DNA of 14,196 bases from an uncultured Fretibacterium sp. (GTDB taxonomy: Bacteria; Synergistota; Synergistia; Synergistales; Aminobacteriaceae): NCBI GenBank assembly GCA_937892105.1, contig CALAUZ010000373.1:1-14196 (forward strand), written 5' to 3'. The translations under genes and the position numbers were made by a program. Positions 7,386 through 14,196 of the stretch are shown in pieces. The first letter of the stretch is position 1; the number at the start of each line of letters is the position of its first letter. The notes beneath the pieces are model-generated. The model saw nothing but the letters and a program-made list of their open reading frames with translations. It had not been told where the DNA came from and ran no database searches.

Positions 7386-8246
7386 TTAATCTACGTCCCA
7401 CTGTCCGCGAGTATTCGTATTATTTTCCTGAGGAGCTGTGTTGCTGCCGCTGCTGCCGGAATTGTCGCGCAATGATGTGGTACTGCCGCTGTTCCCGTCT
7501 CCTCCGCCGTCATACCCTCTTGCTCTCAGGCTCTCAAGGATTACCCTGCCGCCCCATATCATTCCCCATTGCCGTGCAAGGTCTGCAACTTCAGCAGGTT
7601 CACCGCCGCCCATGTACCACGCGTTATTCTTTCTGAGTTCGTCAGCTATCCATGGGCTTAACCGCTTCAACATCTGCCACGTATATTCGCCGGAATTAGG
7701 CTCAAATCTTTTCCATCTGTTGCCGAGCCATACCCATATTCCTATCCTGTTGGTATTCCAGGCTATTATGGTGTTCAATACCCCGTTGTTTAGCCAGCCC
7801 ATGCGATTGCACCTGTAACGCTGTATCTTGAGAAATTCGGGAGAGTTTATGTATTTCCCCCAAGTCCATACTGCCGCTATTCTTGCGAGACCCGGCACAT
7901 TTCCTGGAACTACTGAGCCTACGAGTATATTTGTCGGGCGTATTACTCCCTCAGTGCCAAGCTGTCCATACACCCATCTGTTTTCCGCAATCTGTGCCAC
8001 AGGGAAGCCGTCAAAAGTTGCGTACCACCCTGCTGGAAGGTCATAGGGTTTCCATATCTCGAAGTTCATAGCGTAAGCCTTCTGGTATGCGGACATAACT
8101 GCTCCTGTGTATGAGCGTGAGCCATGAAGAATTACGCCTCCGGGCTGAACGCTTAATCTCTCAACGGCATACGATACTCCGGGAGGTGCAAGGGAAAGCA
8201 AAAGTGCAGGAAGCATAATTAACGGTCTGAATTTGAAGGGGGACAA
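7386..8246 (-). CDS. Exported protein of unknown function, first gene of the Lon cluster
   Basis: I recognise no family. The 286-residue product (TTG start) has a signal peptide of about 27 residues, with a basic start (FKFR), a hydrophobic stretch, and a Ser-Tyr-Ala cleavage site. The mature part is rich in Trp, Gly and Arg (GIWVWLGNRWKRFEP, RQWGMIWGGRVILESLRARGY), as in some cell-wall-binding proteins. The last 50 or so residues are a low-complexity Gly/Ser/Asn/Thr tail. I chose the TTG at 8246 because AGAGGTGA ends 7 bases upstream. The frame extends to another TTG at 8267, but that would place the ribosome site inside the gene. The promoter at 8291-8320 lies just upstream. Exported location, like the L,D-transpeptidase at the end of the cluster, hints at an envelope role. 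Confidence 0.8.
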   Translation of the reverse strand: MSPFKFRPLIMLPALLLSLAPPGVSYAVERLSVQPGGVILHGSRSYTGAVMSAYQKAYAMNFEIWKPYDLPAGWYATFDGFPVAQIAENRWVYGQLGTEGVIRPTNILVGSVVPGNVPGLARIAAVWTWGKYINSPEFLKIQRYRCNRMGWLNNGVLNTIIAWNTNRIGIWVWLGNRWKRFEPNSGEYTWQMLKRLSPWIADELRKNNAWYMGGGEPAEVADLARQWGMIWGGRVILESLRARGYDGGGDGNSGSTTSLRDNSGSSGSNTAPQENNTNTRGQWDVD

Positions 8247-8290
8247 AATTTTTTCACCTCTGAACAATCATTATTAGTTAAATTTTCCAC

Positions 8291-8320
8291 ATTATAGCCC
8301 AATTCCTGATATTAGCGCAA
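8291..8320 (-). promoter_or_regulatory. Promoter of the five-gene Lon/nth/L,D-transpeptidase cluster
   Basis: On the minus strand, TTGCGC (8320-8315) and a perfect TATAAT (8296-8291) are 18 bases apart. The site begins at the T-run of the preceding gene's terminator, which gives a tight terminator-promoter junction and a leader of roughly 40 bases before the TTG at 8246. Confidence 0.62.
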
Positions 8321-8349
8321 AAAAACGCCCTCCCGTATTACAGGAGAGC
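8319..8349 (-). terminator. Rho-independent terminator after the GLUG/Ig surface protein gene
   Basis: On the minus strand GCTCTCC (8349-8343) pairs with GGAGGGC (8333-8327), with one G-U pair and a possible eighth T-G pair. It is followed by G and a run of seven T (8325-8319). It begins 14 bases after the stop codon at 8363. Confidence 0.85.
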
Positions 8350-8362
8350 AATAATTATTCTT

Positions 8363-9952
8363 TTACCGCTTCTTCTTGTTGATGAGGAACGTTCCGCAAA
8401 GCAGCAAGGCCATGACACTCATGCCAGCTTCACAGCCTCCGCCGCCTCCTCCTGAACTTCCAACATCACTGCTTGAAGAAGACCCTGAATTTGCCTGCTC
8501 TATCGTTATTGTGTACTGTTGCCGTCCCTCGCTGTAATCTTGCGCAGAAGCACTAACGGTGAATATGAACTGTCCATACACCGAAGGAGTGCCCGAAATT
8601 GTACCGTCAATCCCCAGCTTCAAGCCTGGAGGAAGAAGCCCGCCTGATTGAGACCATACTGCGCCTGACACTGAAGCCTGAAGAGACGCGCTGTAAAATT
8701 CCCCAACCTTCCCCGAAGGAAGAGACGATGTTGTTATGGTTATGGAAGGAAGTGGAGCAGTGTCCCTGACCGTTATGGTGAGAACTTTGTCGGCGGAAAT
8801 ATCACCGCTTGCGACTGCGTGTACGAGGAAGGAGTTTCTGCCCGCAACAAGAGGAACGCCGGAAATAAGCCCCGAATTATTGAGGCTCAGGCCAACGGGA
8901 AGCTGTGAATTATCCGCTGACCATGTTACGGAAGTGAAGCCGTATATGTCTGCACTAAGCTGGTGAGAATACATATGTCCTGTTATAGCGTCAGGGAGGA
9001 CAGTATCAGATGATACAGAAACACCATATCCAAGATTATACCCTACATATATGGTTATGGACTTGCTGACTACACTTAGTCTTGTATCTGCGGGAGTTAC
9101 CTGAAGTATGCGGCTGAACACTCCCGAAGTTCTGAGATAACCTGAGATCTTCCCTGACTGTGTATTTATGGCCAGGCTTGAAGGCAGATCCCCGCTAAGC
9201 ACCGACCATGTAAATCCATTGCTTCCAGAATTGGAGGAAACGTCAAAATTATGTGTGTTAAGTCTGGGGACAATCTCTACGTAATCGCCTGGATTTGCCG
9301 TAACATCATCTACGTCTGTGATTGTCAGCTGAGGATTTACTGTAATCTGAAAAGTTTTGCTGATAGTCTGCTGGCCATATACTGGGCTGAGGGTAAAAGA
9401 AGCTGTACCCTTATTCGAGGCTTGAGGAGTTCCCCGCAGAAGGATTACAGCACCATTCCTTTGAGGGTTCATCCATGAAGGGATAGGGCTTAAATCAAAA
9501 TCTGTAGACAGGTTCATCTCTATAGTGCTTGAATATAATTCTGTCTCATATGCGTCAGGAAGGGTTGAAGGCGTTATGAAGTACAGTGTTGCGTCAGTGA
9601 ACTTGGTGCTTCCCGCCGTAACATTTGTATTATTGTGTTCGTCCTTGCCTATTGCGTAATCTGAACCTTTATAGATGTTTCCTGTTATGTTGCTGGAACT
9701 GCCATATGTATTGTCTATTTGACCAACAACACCGCCTTTATACGGAGAAGTGCCTTTAACCGATGCTTTTGCACTGTTATCCTTGACATATCCCAGCATG
9801 AGATACCCTGCAACTCCACCCGCGCTTGAAGTATCAGACGAGACTATACCGCCCTCAACGTCATTGCTGAACACGTATCCTCCAGCCTCCAGCCTCCCCG
9901 CAATTCCTCCCGCAATGCGTGCTGCTGACATTCTGCGTGTACTGCCCGCCAC
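8363..9952 (-). CDS. 3' part of a frameshifted surface protein: GLUG repeats, Ig-like domains, Synergist-CTERM
   Basis: This frame holds the C-terminal part of the protein begun at 10880. Its first 90 residues continue the GLUG-type repeats (AGGIAGRLEAGG, AGGVAGYLMLG, KGGVVGQIDN). After about residue 145 come Ig-like units of the He_PIG type. Three clear copies of the W-S-x-x-x-x-x-L-P-x-x-L-x(5)-G-x-I-S-G pattern lie near 250-275, 345-370 and 430-460. A Ser-rich and then Gly-rich linker leads to Cys, a hydrophobic segment (AGMSVMALLLCGTFLI) and a NKKKR tail, which is a Synergist-CTERM sorting signal. The coordinates run from a GTG at 9952 with no ribosome site, so this part is probably not translated alone. 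True coding in this frame is credible from about 9910 down. If intact, the product would be an anchored surface protein of about 830 residues. Confidence 0.8.
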   Translation of the reverse strand: MAGSTRRMSAARIAGGIAGRLEAGGYVFSNDVEGGIVSSDTSSAGGVAGYLMLGYVKDNSAKASVKGTSPYKGGVVGQIDNTYGSSSNITGNIYKGSDYAIGKDEHNNTNVTAGSTKFTDATLYFITPSTLPDAYETELYSSTIEMNLSTDFDLSPIPSWMNPQRNGAVILLRGTPQASNKGTASFTLSPVYGQQTISKTFQITVNPQLTITDVDDVTANPGDYVEIVPRLNTHNFDVSSNSGSNGFTWSVLSGDLPSSLAINTQSGKISGYLRTSGVFSRILQVTPADTRLSVVSKSITIYVGYNLGYGVSVSSDTVLPDAITGHMYSHQLSADIYGFTSVTWSADNSQLPVGLSLNNSGLISGVPLVAGRNSFLVHAVASGDISADKVLTITVRDTAPLPSITITTSSLPSGKVGEFYSASLQASVSGAVWSQSGGLLPPGLKLGIDGTISGTPSVYGQFIFTVSASAQDYSEGRQQYTITIEQANSGSSSSSDVGSSGGGGGGCEAGMSVMALLLCGTFLINKKKR

Positions 9953-10880
9953 GAGCGTAACCCGTTATTCCTCCGGCGTAATGGGTGCTTGTGATTTCAC
10001 CGCCCTCGAATGTGCAGTAAGTTACAGTGTCTTCGCTGTCATTCGTGTATACGTCCTCAACTGTCGCAAAGCCTACTATTCCACCTGCGTTTTCTGGGTT
10101 ATTGTCCTCAGTGTTTCCTTTTGCTGAGATTTTGGCGTAATGCTTCACAGTCGAACGCAGTATCTGTCCCCCACTCATAATGCCTGCTATGCCGCCAGCA
10201 GTACTCTGGAAATCCCCTCCGTCAGCAGAGACATTCCCAGAGAATACACAGTTGCTGACGACACCGCCAGTTATGTACGCTACGATGCCCCCTGCGTTAA
10301 TCTTGTTTTCTTCTTCCTCGCTGCCTGCAATGGAGAAGGCCTCAAAGTCTCCTGACACTGTGCAGTTCACGATTTCCCCTGCGCTCAAAATTGAGACTAT
10401 TCCAGCAGCGTTGTAGCCTTTAGCGTAGCCGCCAACATGAAGATCCTTAACGGCGTAATCCCCTGTGGTCCTGATGTATCCGAATAATGCCCTGTCCTGC
10501 GAGAGTAACTCCTCATCGTCCTCTCTAAGCGGATGAATTTGGACATAAATGGTCTTATTGTTTCCATCAAAATGTCCGGAAAAAGGTCTTCCACAATTTA
10601 CGTTGCCTATGGATATGTAATCAGTGTAAATCATGTTCAAGTCCCTCGACAACACATAATAGCGTCCGGAAGGTTCGGTGTCGGCGTTCACTTGATTTCC
10701 CAGAGTGCGCAGGTCATCAGCTGTAACTATCCATTTCGGGTCTCCTGATGTCAAACCACTTCCGCTCCCCGAATAACCAGGTGAGTATTCAGCGTACGAC
10801 GATGACGCAAAAGCCATCAACAGGAACAGCACAAGCGCAAGTTTCTTCATCATGATACGTCTTTCAGGCCCCCTAATCAT
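9861..10880 (-). CDS. 5' part of the frameshifted GLUG-repeat surface protein
   Basis: This frame gives the N-terminal part of the protein: a signal peptide (MMKKLALVLFLLMAFASSSYA, cleavage after SYA), then a region typical of GLUG proteins (WIVTADDLRTLGNQVN, YYVLSRDLN, FSGHFDGNNKTIY). At least five repeats follow, each with A-G-G-I-x-G or A-G-I, a Gly-Gly and an N-C/S-x-x-x-G element (AGGIVAYITGGVVSNC, AGGIVGFATVEDV, AGGITGYARGGQ). The last 16 or so residues before the stop at 9861 are frameshift products. The ATG at 10880 overlaps the M48 stop (ATGA). ATGs at 10853 and 10850 give a cleaner signal peptide, so the start is uncertain. GLUG proteins are usually surface adhesins or IgA-protease-associated; the function here is unknown. 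Confidence 0.8.
   Translation of the reverse strand: MIRGPERRIMMKKLALVLFLLMAFASSSYAEYSPGYSGSGSGLTSGDPKWIVTADDLRTLGNQVNADTEPSGRYYVLSRDLNMIYTDYISIGNVNCGRPFSGHFDGNNKTIYVQIHPLREDDEELLSQDRALFGYIRTTGDYAVKDLHVGGYAKGYNAAGIVSILSAGEIVNCTVSGDFEAFSIAGSEEEENKINAGGIVAYITGGVVSNCVFSGNVSADGGDFQSTAGGIAGIMSGGQILRSTVKHYAKISAKGNTEDNNPENAGGIVGFATVEDVYTNDSEDTVTYCTFEGGEITSTHYAGGITGYARGGQYTQNVSSTHCGRNCGEAGGWRIRVQQ
9906..9923 (-). other. Frameshift site: 2-base deletion relative to a neighbouring repeat copy
   Basis: On the minus strand, AGCACCCATTACGCCGGAGG (starting at 9989) recurs 66 bases later as AGCACGCATTGCGGGAGG. The second copy lacks two bases after ...CATTGCG. Restoring two bases there turns STHC-GRNCG into STHC-A-GGIAG, matching STHYAGGITG of the first copy and joining the two open frames. 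The frameshift is therefore a 2-base loss, either real or a sequence error. Confidence 0.75.
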
Positions 10881-11512
10881 TTCCCGCTTAATGATTTAGC
10901 CTTATCCTGAAGGTGCTTGAGCCTTCTTTCAGTAGGCGGGTGAGAGTTGAAACCGTTTGGCTGTGTAACATACTTGTTATCCGCAAAAGCCTTCATCGCC
11001 CGGTACAATCCGTAAGGGTCATAGCCTGCCTTTTTGAGCAGCTCTGTGCCGTAATCATCTGCCTCAACTTCCTGTCCCCGTGAAAACCCGCTTTCTGCAA
11101 GGTTCATTCCGACGCTCCCGGCAGTTTGGGCTATACTTCCGCCAACTCCACCAATACGACCCAGTAGATTTCCAGCGATTGCCCAGCCGACAGCACGGCT
11201 AACTCCCTTCTTGTAGTGCCCCAAACGTACATGTCCTATCTCATGGCCGAGAACCCCTGCAATTTCGTCCTCGTTGTTCAGTATCGTCATTAGACCTGCT
11301 GTTACGTGGACTGTGTAATTGCTCTCGGATTTGAAGTTCACCCATGCGTTAGGGGCTTTATCCTTCTCATAGTTAATCTTTACGGCTTTGAAACCGTCTG
11401 CCTTTGCTATCTTTGCCCATGCTGTTTCAACTGTCTGGTTTGTGATTGCAGCGAAAGCACATGAACATAACAGCATAGAGATAATTATTGCCGCTGAAAT
11501 TTTGCGTATCAT
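10877..11512 (-). CDS. M48-family zinc metallopeptidase, exported
   Basis: The 211-residue product has a signal peptide of 21 residues ending Ala-Phe-Ala. It carries the zinc-binding HEIGH at 90-94 inside VLGHEIGHVRLGH, and the downstream SRGQEVEADDYG whose Glu148 is the expected third zinc ligand. The C-terminal SHPPTERRLKHL is typical of the LoiP/BepA-like M48 branch, whose members act in the envelope and help maintain outer-membrane proteins. I start it at the ATG at 11512, with AAAGGAG 11 bases upstream. The frame extends to 11638, but that stretch crosses the terminator of the gene before it. Its stop overlaps the start of the surface-protein gene (ATGA), so the peptidase may help mature or control the quality of that protein, which is inference. 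Cys16 and Cys18 could suggest a lipoprotein, but the lipobox is poor. Confidence 0.95.
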   Translation of the reverse strand: MIRKISAAIIISMLLCSCAFAAITNQTVETAWAKIAKADGFKAVKINYEKDKAPNAWVNFKSESNYTVHVTAGLMTILNNEDEIAGVLGHEIGHVRLGHYKKGVSRAVGWAIAGNLLGRIGGVGGSIAQTAGSVGMNLAESGFSRGQEVEADDYGTELLKKAGYDPYGLYRAMKAFADNKYVTQPNGFNSHPPTERRLKHLQDKAKSLSGK

Positions 11513-11613
11513 CGTAATAAAGTCTCCTTTCATTAATCTGTGGGGTAAAAGGAATAACAACGCAATTGTACTACCAATCGCACAACGTTGGTATCGCCTC
11601 TGCGCATTGAAGA

Positions 11614-11647
11614 CAAAAAAATTCCCCTGCCCATTCAAGACAGGGGG
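11614..11647 (-). terminator. Rho-independent terminator of the fused transporter gene
   Basis: On the minus strand CCCCTGTC (11646-11639) pairs with GGCAGGGG (11631-11624), with one T-G pair and a 7-base loop, followed by AATTTTTTTG (11623-11614). It lies 18 bases after the stop codon at 11666. Confidence 0.87.
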
Positions 11648-11665
11648 TTAATGTTCAACAAACTA

Positions 11666-13990
11666 CTACAGCGGAGTAACTCCCAGCACTATGCACGCCA
11701 CTATCGACAGAAGGCTGATACCCCAAATCCACGGCAGCGAGTACTTAATGTGTTCGCCAACCTCAATCTCAAGAAGTCCGAGACCGAGATACATTGCCGG
11801 GCTGAGCGGGGAAATCATTACGCCGACATTCTCCGCAACAAGCATTACGCACGCAACGTCCATCGGGTTCACGCCAAACTGCGAGGCAATTCCCACAACT
11901 ACAGGCAGAAGCCCAAAATAGAAGCTGTCTGTCCCCAAGCACATGATAAGCGGTACGGCAAAGCACGCAACGATGAAGTGTGTGTAGCGTCCAAGATCCG
12001 GCGGAATTACCGTTACGACTGCGCTCGCCATAGCGTTAAGCATTCCAGTACCGGACAGAACACCAGTGAATATCCCGGCTGCAAACAACGTAACTACCAT
12101 CGACATTGCCGCAACTCCGTAATTCTTCAGTTTCGCGTTCTGTTCCTTGAGAACCTTGATGTTCAGAGGCAGGGATACGGCAAGTGCAAGCATGAACACA
12201 TACGCAGGGTTGAAGCTCCCGAACATAAGTGCACAGATTACAGCCACAACAAGAATGAAGTTGAACCACCTCAGCCAGCCGGGAAGCGTTGAAGCCTTTG
12301 AATCAGCACCAGTTTCTGTTGCCGAGTCGTCTGCACTAAGCCCAAGTTTCGCAATACGCCTCTTCTGAAGTCCGCTCAGTATGAACGCAACAACAAACGT
12401 TATAATAAGCATTGTCCCCTGAACAGGAAGCAATCTGTGCCAAAGATTATTGGGGTCTGTTTCAAGCACTGTTGCCGCCCTTATCGTTGGGCCGCCCCAA
12501 GGACATACATTCATTACGCCGATTGCAACGCAGATTAGAAGCATTAACGCCCTGTTGTCCATCTTCAGCTTCTTGAACATCGGAAGCATTGCGGTGATTG
12601 TGATGATGAATGTCGTTGCTCCTGAACCGTCAAGATGTCCAATTATGCCAACTGCCGCAGTTGCAAGAAGAACTAGGGTTACGTTTGTACCAGCTTTCTT
12701 GATGAGGAAGTTCACTATCGGGTCAAATACTCCCTGATCGCTCATAAGTGAGAAGAACGAAATCGAGAATACGAACAGCGATACTGTAGAGACCATCTTG
12801 CTTATTCCTGACGCTGCGAACTTATTGACGACAAGCGGATCAAATCCTGCAACTAATGCTGCGATTGTCGGAAGAAGTATGAACGCTACAGGAGGGATTA
12901 CGATTTTGCGAATGAGACAGATGATGAGGATTAACACCATAACGAAGCCTATCACCGCGAGTTTTGTTGACGGGGCAGCGGCGGTCTTTTTGGCCTTACT
13001 GTCTTTTGCGGGCTTCAGCATGTCGGTGAAGGTCTTATATTCGTCATCGGCTATTTTCTGGTACTCTTCAGCGTTTGCAAAACCAGGTCTCTCATCATAA
13101 CCGCCGTGTTCAAGGAAAGCCTGCCATGCTTCGGACTTTGTGGCTTCCTCGATTGCCTTTGAGAGAGCGTCAATAGCTTCCTGCGGAGTACCCTTCTTCG
13201 CGAATATTCCTCTTTCAGGCCCCAAGAATGCGTTTATGCCAATATCGCCAGTTGCCTGAACATTGGGGTAACGCCTCATAGGATTTCTTGAAAGCACAAG
13301 GAGCGGTGTAATATCTCCGGCAGCTATAAGGTCAGCGATTTCGTCAGTACCAGTAATCATGATGTCGATCTGGCCTTCTTTGAGTGCGAGGTTCATTCCT
13401 GCACCTGAAGGATAGGAGACTTCAAGGACGTTGAGGCCCTCAAGAGCCTGACGCATTGATATTCCGTCAACGCCTGTGCTTGTGAGCATTCCGACACTGA
13501 CGCTGAAGGGGTGTCCTTTAACGAAGTCGCGGAACTCTGAGAAGTTGCTATAACCTCTCTCCTCCATAGCTTTTCTGGAAGCCGCGATTACATTGATGGC
13601 GTTGACGAGCCTTGCAACGGGGATAAATTCGTCCTTGAACTTGAAGGGCATTCCTCCCTGCACGTCCATGATGAAGAGGCTCTGGGTTCCGAGCATGAAC
13701 GTGTAACCGTCAGCGGGCTGTTCACGGGTGTAAGACGCGCCATTAACGCCGTTTCCTCCCGTAACGTTCATGACCTCGACTTCCTGGCCAGTTGCTTCCT
13801 TGAGGAGAGGGATTAACGCGCGGAGAGTTGAGTCAGCTCCACCGCCTTCACCCCAAGGGCATACGATGGTGATTTTGCGGTCGAACTTCCAGCCAGATGC
13901 TGCAGGTGATGCCTCATCAGCCGCGAAGCATGAGCCGCAGAACGAGAGCGCAAGTAATGCAGTGAATAATAATAGTGCAAAACGTTTCAC
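11666..13990 (-). CDS. TctC/Bug solute-binding domain fused to a CitMHS-family transporter
   Basis: The 774-residue protein joins two parts that are normally separate. Residues 1-23 are a signal peptide (cleavage after Cys-Phe-Ala). About 36-325 is a Bug/TctC binding domain: ITIVCPWGEGGGADSTLR, then VTGGNGVNGASYTR and ADGYTFMLGTQS, the usual ligand-loop motifs. A Lys/Ala linker (about 326-343) leads to the first membrane helix. From about 344 to the end is a CitMHS-type permease with GHLDGSGATTF at 451-461, NVCPWGGPTIRAA at 494-506 and ISPLSPAMYLG at 726-736. CitMHS proteins carry citrate or other carboxylates with metal ion or proton, and TctC proteins bind similar carboxylates, so both halves point to carboxylate uptake. 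The fusion requires the permease N-terminus to face outward. The start is GTG at 13990, with AGGAGG 10 bases upstream. No frame break or internal ribosome site separates the domains. Confidence 0.96.
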   Translation of the reverse strand: MKRFALLLFTALLALSFCGSCFAADEASPAASGWKFDRKITIVCPWGEGGGADSTLRALIPLLKEATGQEVEVMNVTGGNGVNGASYTREQPADGYTFMLGTQSLFIMDVQGGMPFKFKDEFIPVARLVNAINVIAASRKAMEERGYSNFSEFRDFVKGHPFSVSVGMLTSTGVDGISMRQALEGLNVLEVSYPSGAGMNLALKEGQIDIMITGTDEIADLIAAGDITPLLVLSRNPMRRYPNVQATGDIGINAFLGPERGIFAKKGTPQEAIDALSKAIEEATKSEAWQAFLEHGGYDERPGFANAEEYQKIADDEYKTFTDMLKPAKDSKAKKTAAAPSTKLAVIGFVMVLILIICLIRKIVIPPVAFILLPTIAALVAGFDPLVVNKFAASGISKMVSTVSLFVFSISFFSLMSDQGVFDPIVNFLIKKAGTNVTLVLLATAAVGIIGHLDGSGATTFIITITAMLPMFKKLKMDNRALMLLICVAIGVMNVCPWGGPTIRAATVLETDPNNLWHRLLPVQGTMLIITFVVAFILSGLQKRRIAKLGLSADDSATETGADSKASTLPGWLRWFNFILVVAVICALMFGSFNPAYVFMLALAVSLPLNIKVLKEQNAKLKNYGVAAMSMVVTLFAAGIFTGVLSGTGMLNAMASAVVTVIPPDLGRYTHFIVACFAVPLIMCLGTDSFYFGLLPVVVGIASQFGVNPMDVACVMLVAENVGVMISPLSPAMYLGLGLLEIEVGEHIKYSLPWIWGISLLSIVACIVLGVTPL

Positions 13991-14039
13991 TTAAAACTTA
14001 CCTCCTAAAATGGAAAAATATGTTGATTGGGTGAGAATT

Positions 14040-14068
14040 ATTATATCGGATAAAAGCATAACTGACAT
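14040..14068 (-). promoter_or_regulatory. Promoter of the fused transporter gene
   Basis: On the minus strand ATGTCA (14068-14063, four of six matches) and a perfect TATAAT (14045-14040) are separated by 17 bases. The leader to the GTG at 13990 would be about 43 bases. The intergenic stretch 13991-14163 also serves the divergent plus-strand gene, for which CTGCCA (14098-14103) and TATAAC (14122-14127) at 18 bases are a weaker candidate promoter. Confidence 0.6.
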
Positions 14069-14163
14069 TCGGGAATTAATGCATTTCTGTAAGTGGACTG
14101 CCACAAAACTCAAAGTGTGAATATAACTTAGTTAAGTTTCGATGCACAAAGGAGACATGTTTC

Positions 14164-14196
14164 ATGTACAGAAAAGTTATTGTTGCAGTTATAGCG
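14164..14196 (+). CDS. Start of a divergent gene, partial
   Basis: AAAGGAG at 14148-14154 precedes an ATG at 14164 by 9 bases. The 11 visible residues, MYRKVIVAVIA, could begin a signal peptide (basic start, then hydrophobic) or a cytoplasmic protein, since universal stress proteins open in a similar way. The window ends here, so no function can be assigned. Confidence 0.55.
   Translation, partial: MYRKVIVAVIA

Noticed and set aside
11565..11570. TACAAT on the minus strand as a -10 box for the M48 gene
   Set aside because: No acceptable -35 sequence at 16-18 bases was found, so a promoter is not claimed although one is expected in this gap.
11513..11638. Longer M48 peptidase starting at 11638
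   Set aside because: It would run through the transporter terminator and place the signal peptide internally; the ATG at 11512 has an AAAGGAG before it.
11588..12292. 234-codon plus-strand open frame antisense to the transporter
   Set aside because: Its His-, Arg- and Asn-rich product looks like a frame shadow, and the minus-strand frame has clear family motifs.
1..14196. CRISPR arrays, tRNA or rRNA genes, insertion sequences
   Set aside because: No regularly spaced direct repeats, cloverleaf patterns, transposase frames or rRNA-like stretches were seen.

Overview
The window most likely comes from a member of the Synergistota, probably a host-associated anaerobe. The main reason is a protein ending in a Gly-rich stretch, a Cys, a short hydrophobic segment and a Lys/Arg tail (8363-8480), which matches the Synergist-CTERM sorting signal known only from that phylum. 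The Bug-type binding protein, the CitMHS permease and the Lon-like protease also fit. No taxonomic search was possible, so this is inference. Except at the two edges, every gene lies on the minus strand, so transcription runs from high to low coordinates.

Layout. 1-102 is the 3' end of a plus-strand gene resembling a phage/plasmid D5-type primase, cut off where its helicase domain should begin. It is followed by about 350 bases of gene-poor, possibly decayed sequence. 456-1928 is a complete metK unit: SAM-I riboswitch, an intrinsic terminator acting as its expression platform, metK, and a 3' terminator. rpsD (1962-2570) lies just upstream with its own candidate promoter. 2664-8246 is a tight five-gene cluster behind one good promoter (8291-8320): exported protein of unknown function, TPR-like protein, LonC-like protease, endonuclease III, and secreted L,D-transpeptidase. 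Gaps are 0 to 12 bases or small overlaps, and two genes appear to start at TTG codons with good Shine-Dalgarno sequences. 8363-11512 is an M48 metallopeptidase gene joined by a 4-base overlap to a large surface-type protein with GLUG repeats, Ig-like domains and a Synergist-CTERM. That second gene is split by a frameshift in the sequence as given. 11666-13990 encodes a 774-residue fusion of a TctC/Bug solute-binding domain to a CitMHS secondary transporter, with its own promoter and terminator. A divergent plus-strand gene begins at 14164.

The most unusual item is the binding-protein/permease fusion, which joins parts of two transporter families that normally work separately. Other points worth a second look are the metK leader, where the first Shine-Dalgarno is buried in the terminator stem and a second one serves the real start; the 2-base deletion, visible by comparison with a neighbouring repeat copy, that breaks the GLUG/Ig protein; and the unknown exported protein and TPR protein leading the Lon operon.

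Working together: metK makes S-adenosylmethionine and is shut off by it. The M48 peptidase, the surface protein and the L,D-transpeptidase all act outside the cytoplasmic membrane. The LonC-like protease and endonuclease III are cytoplasmic quality-control and repair functions. The transporter probably captures and imports a di- or tricarboxylate.
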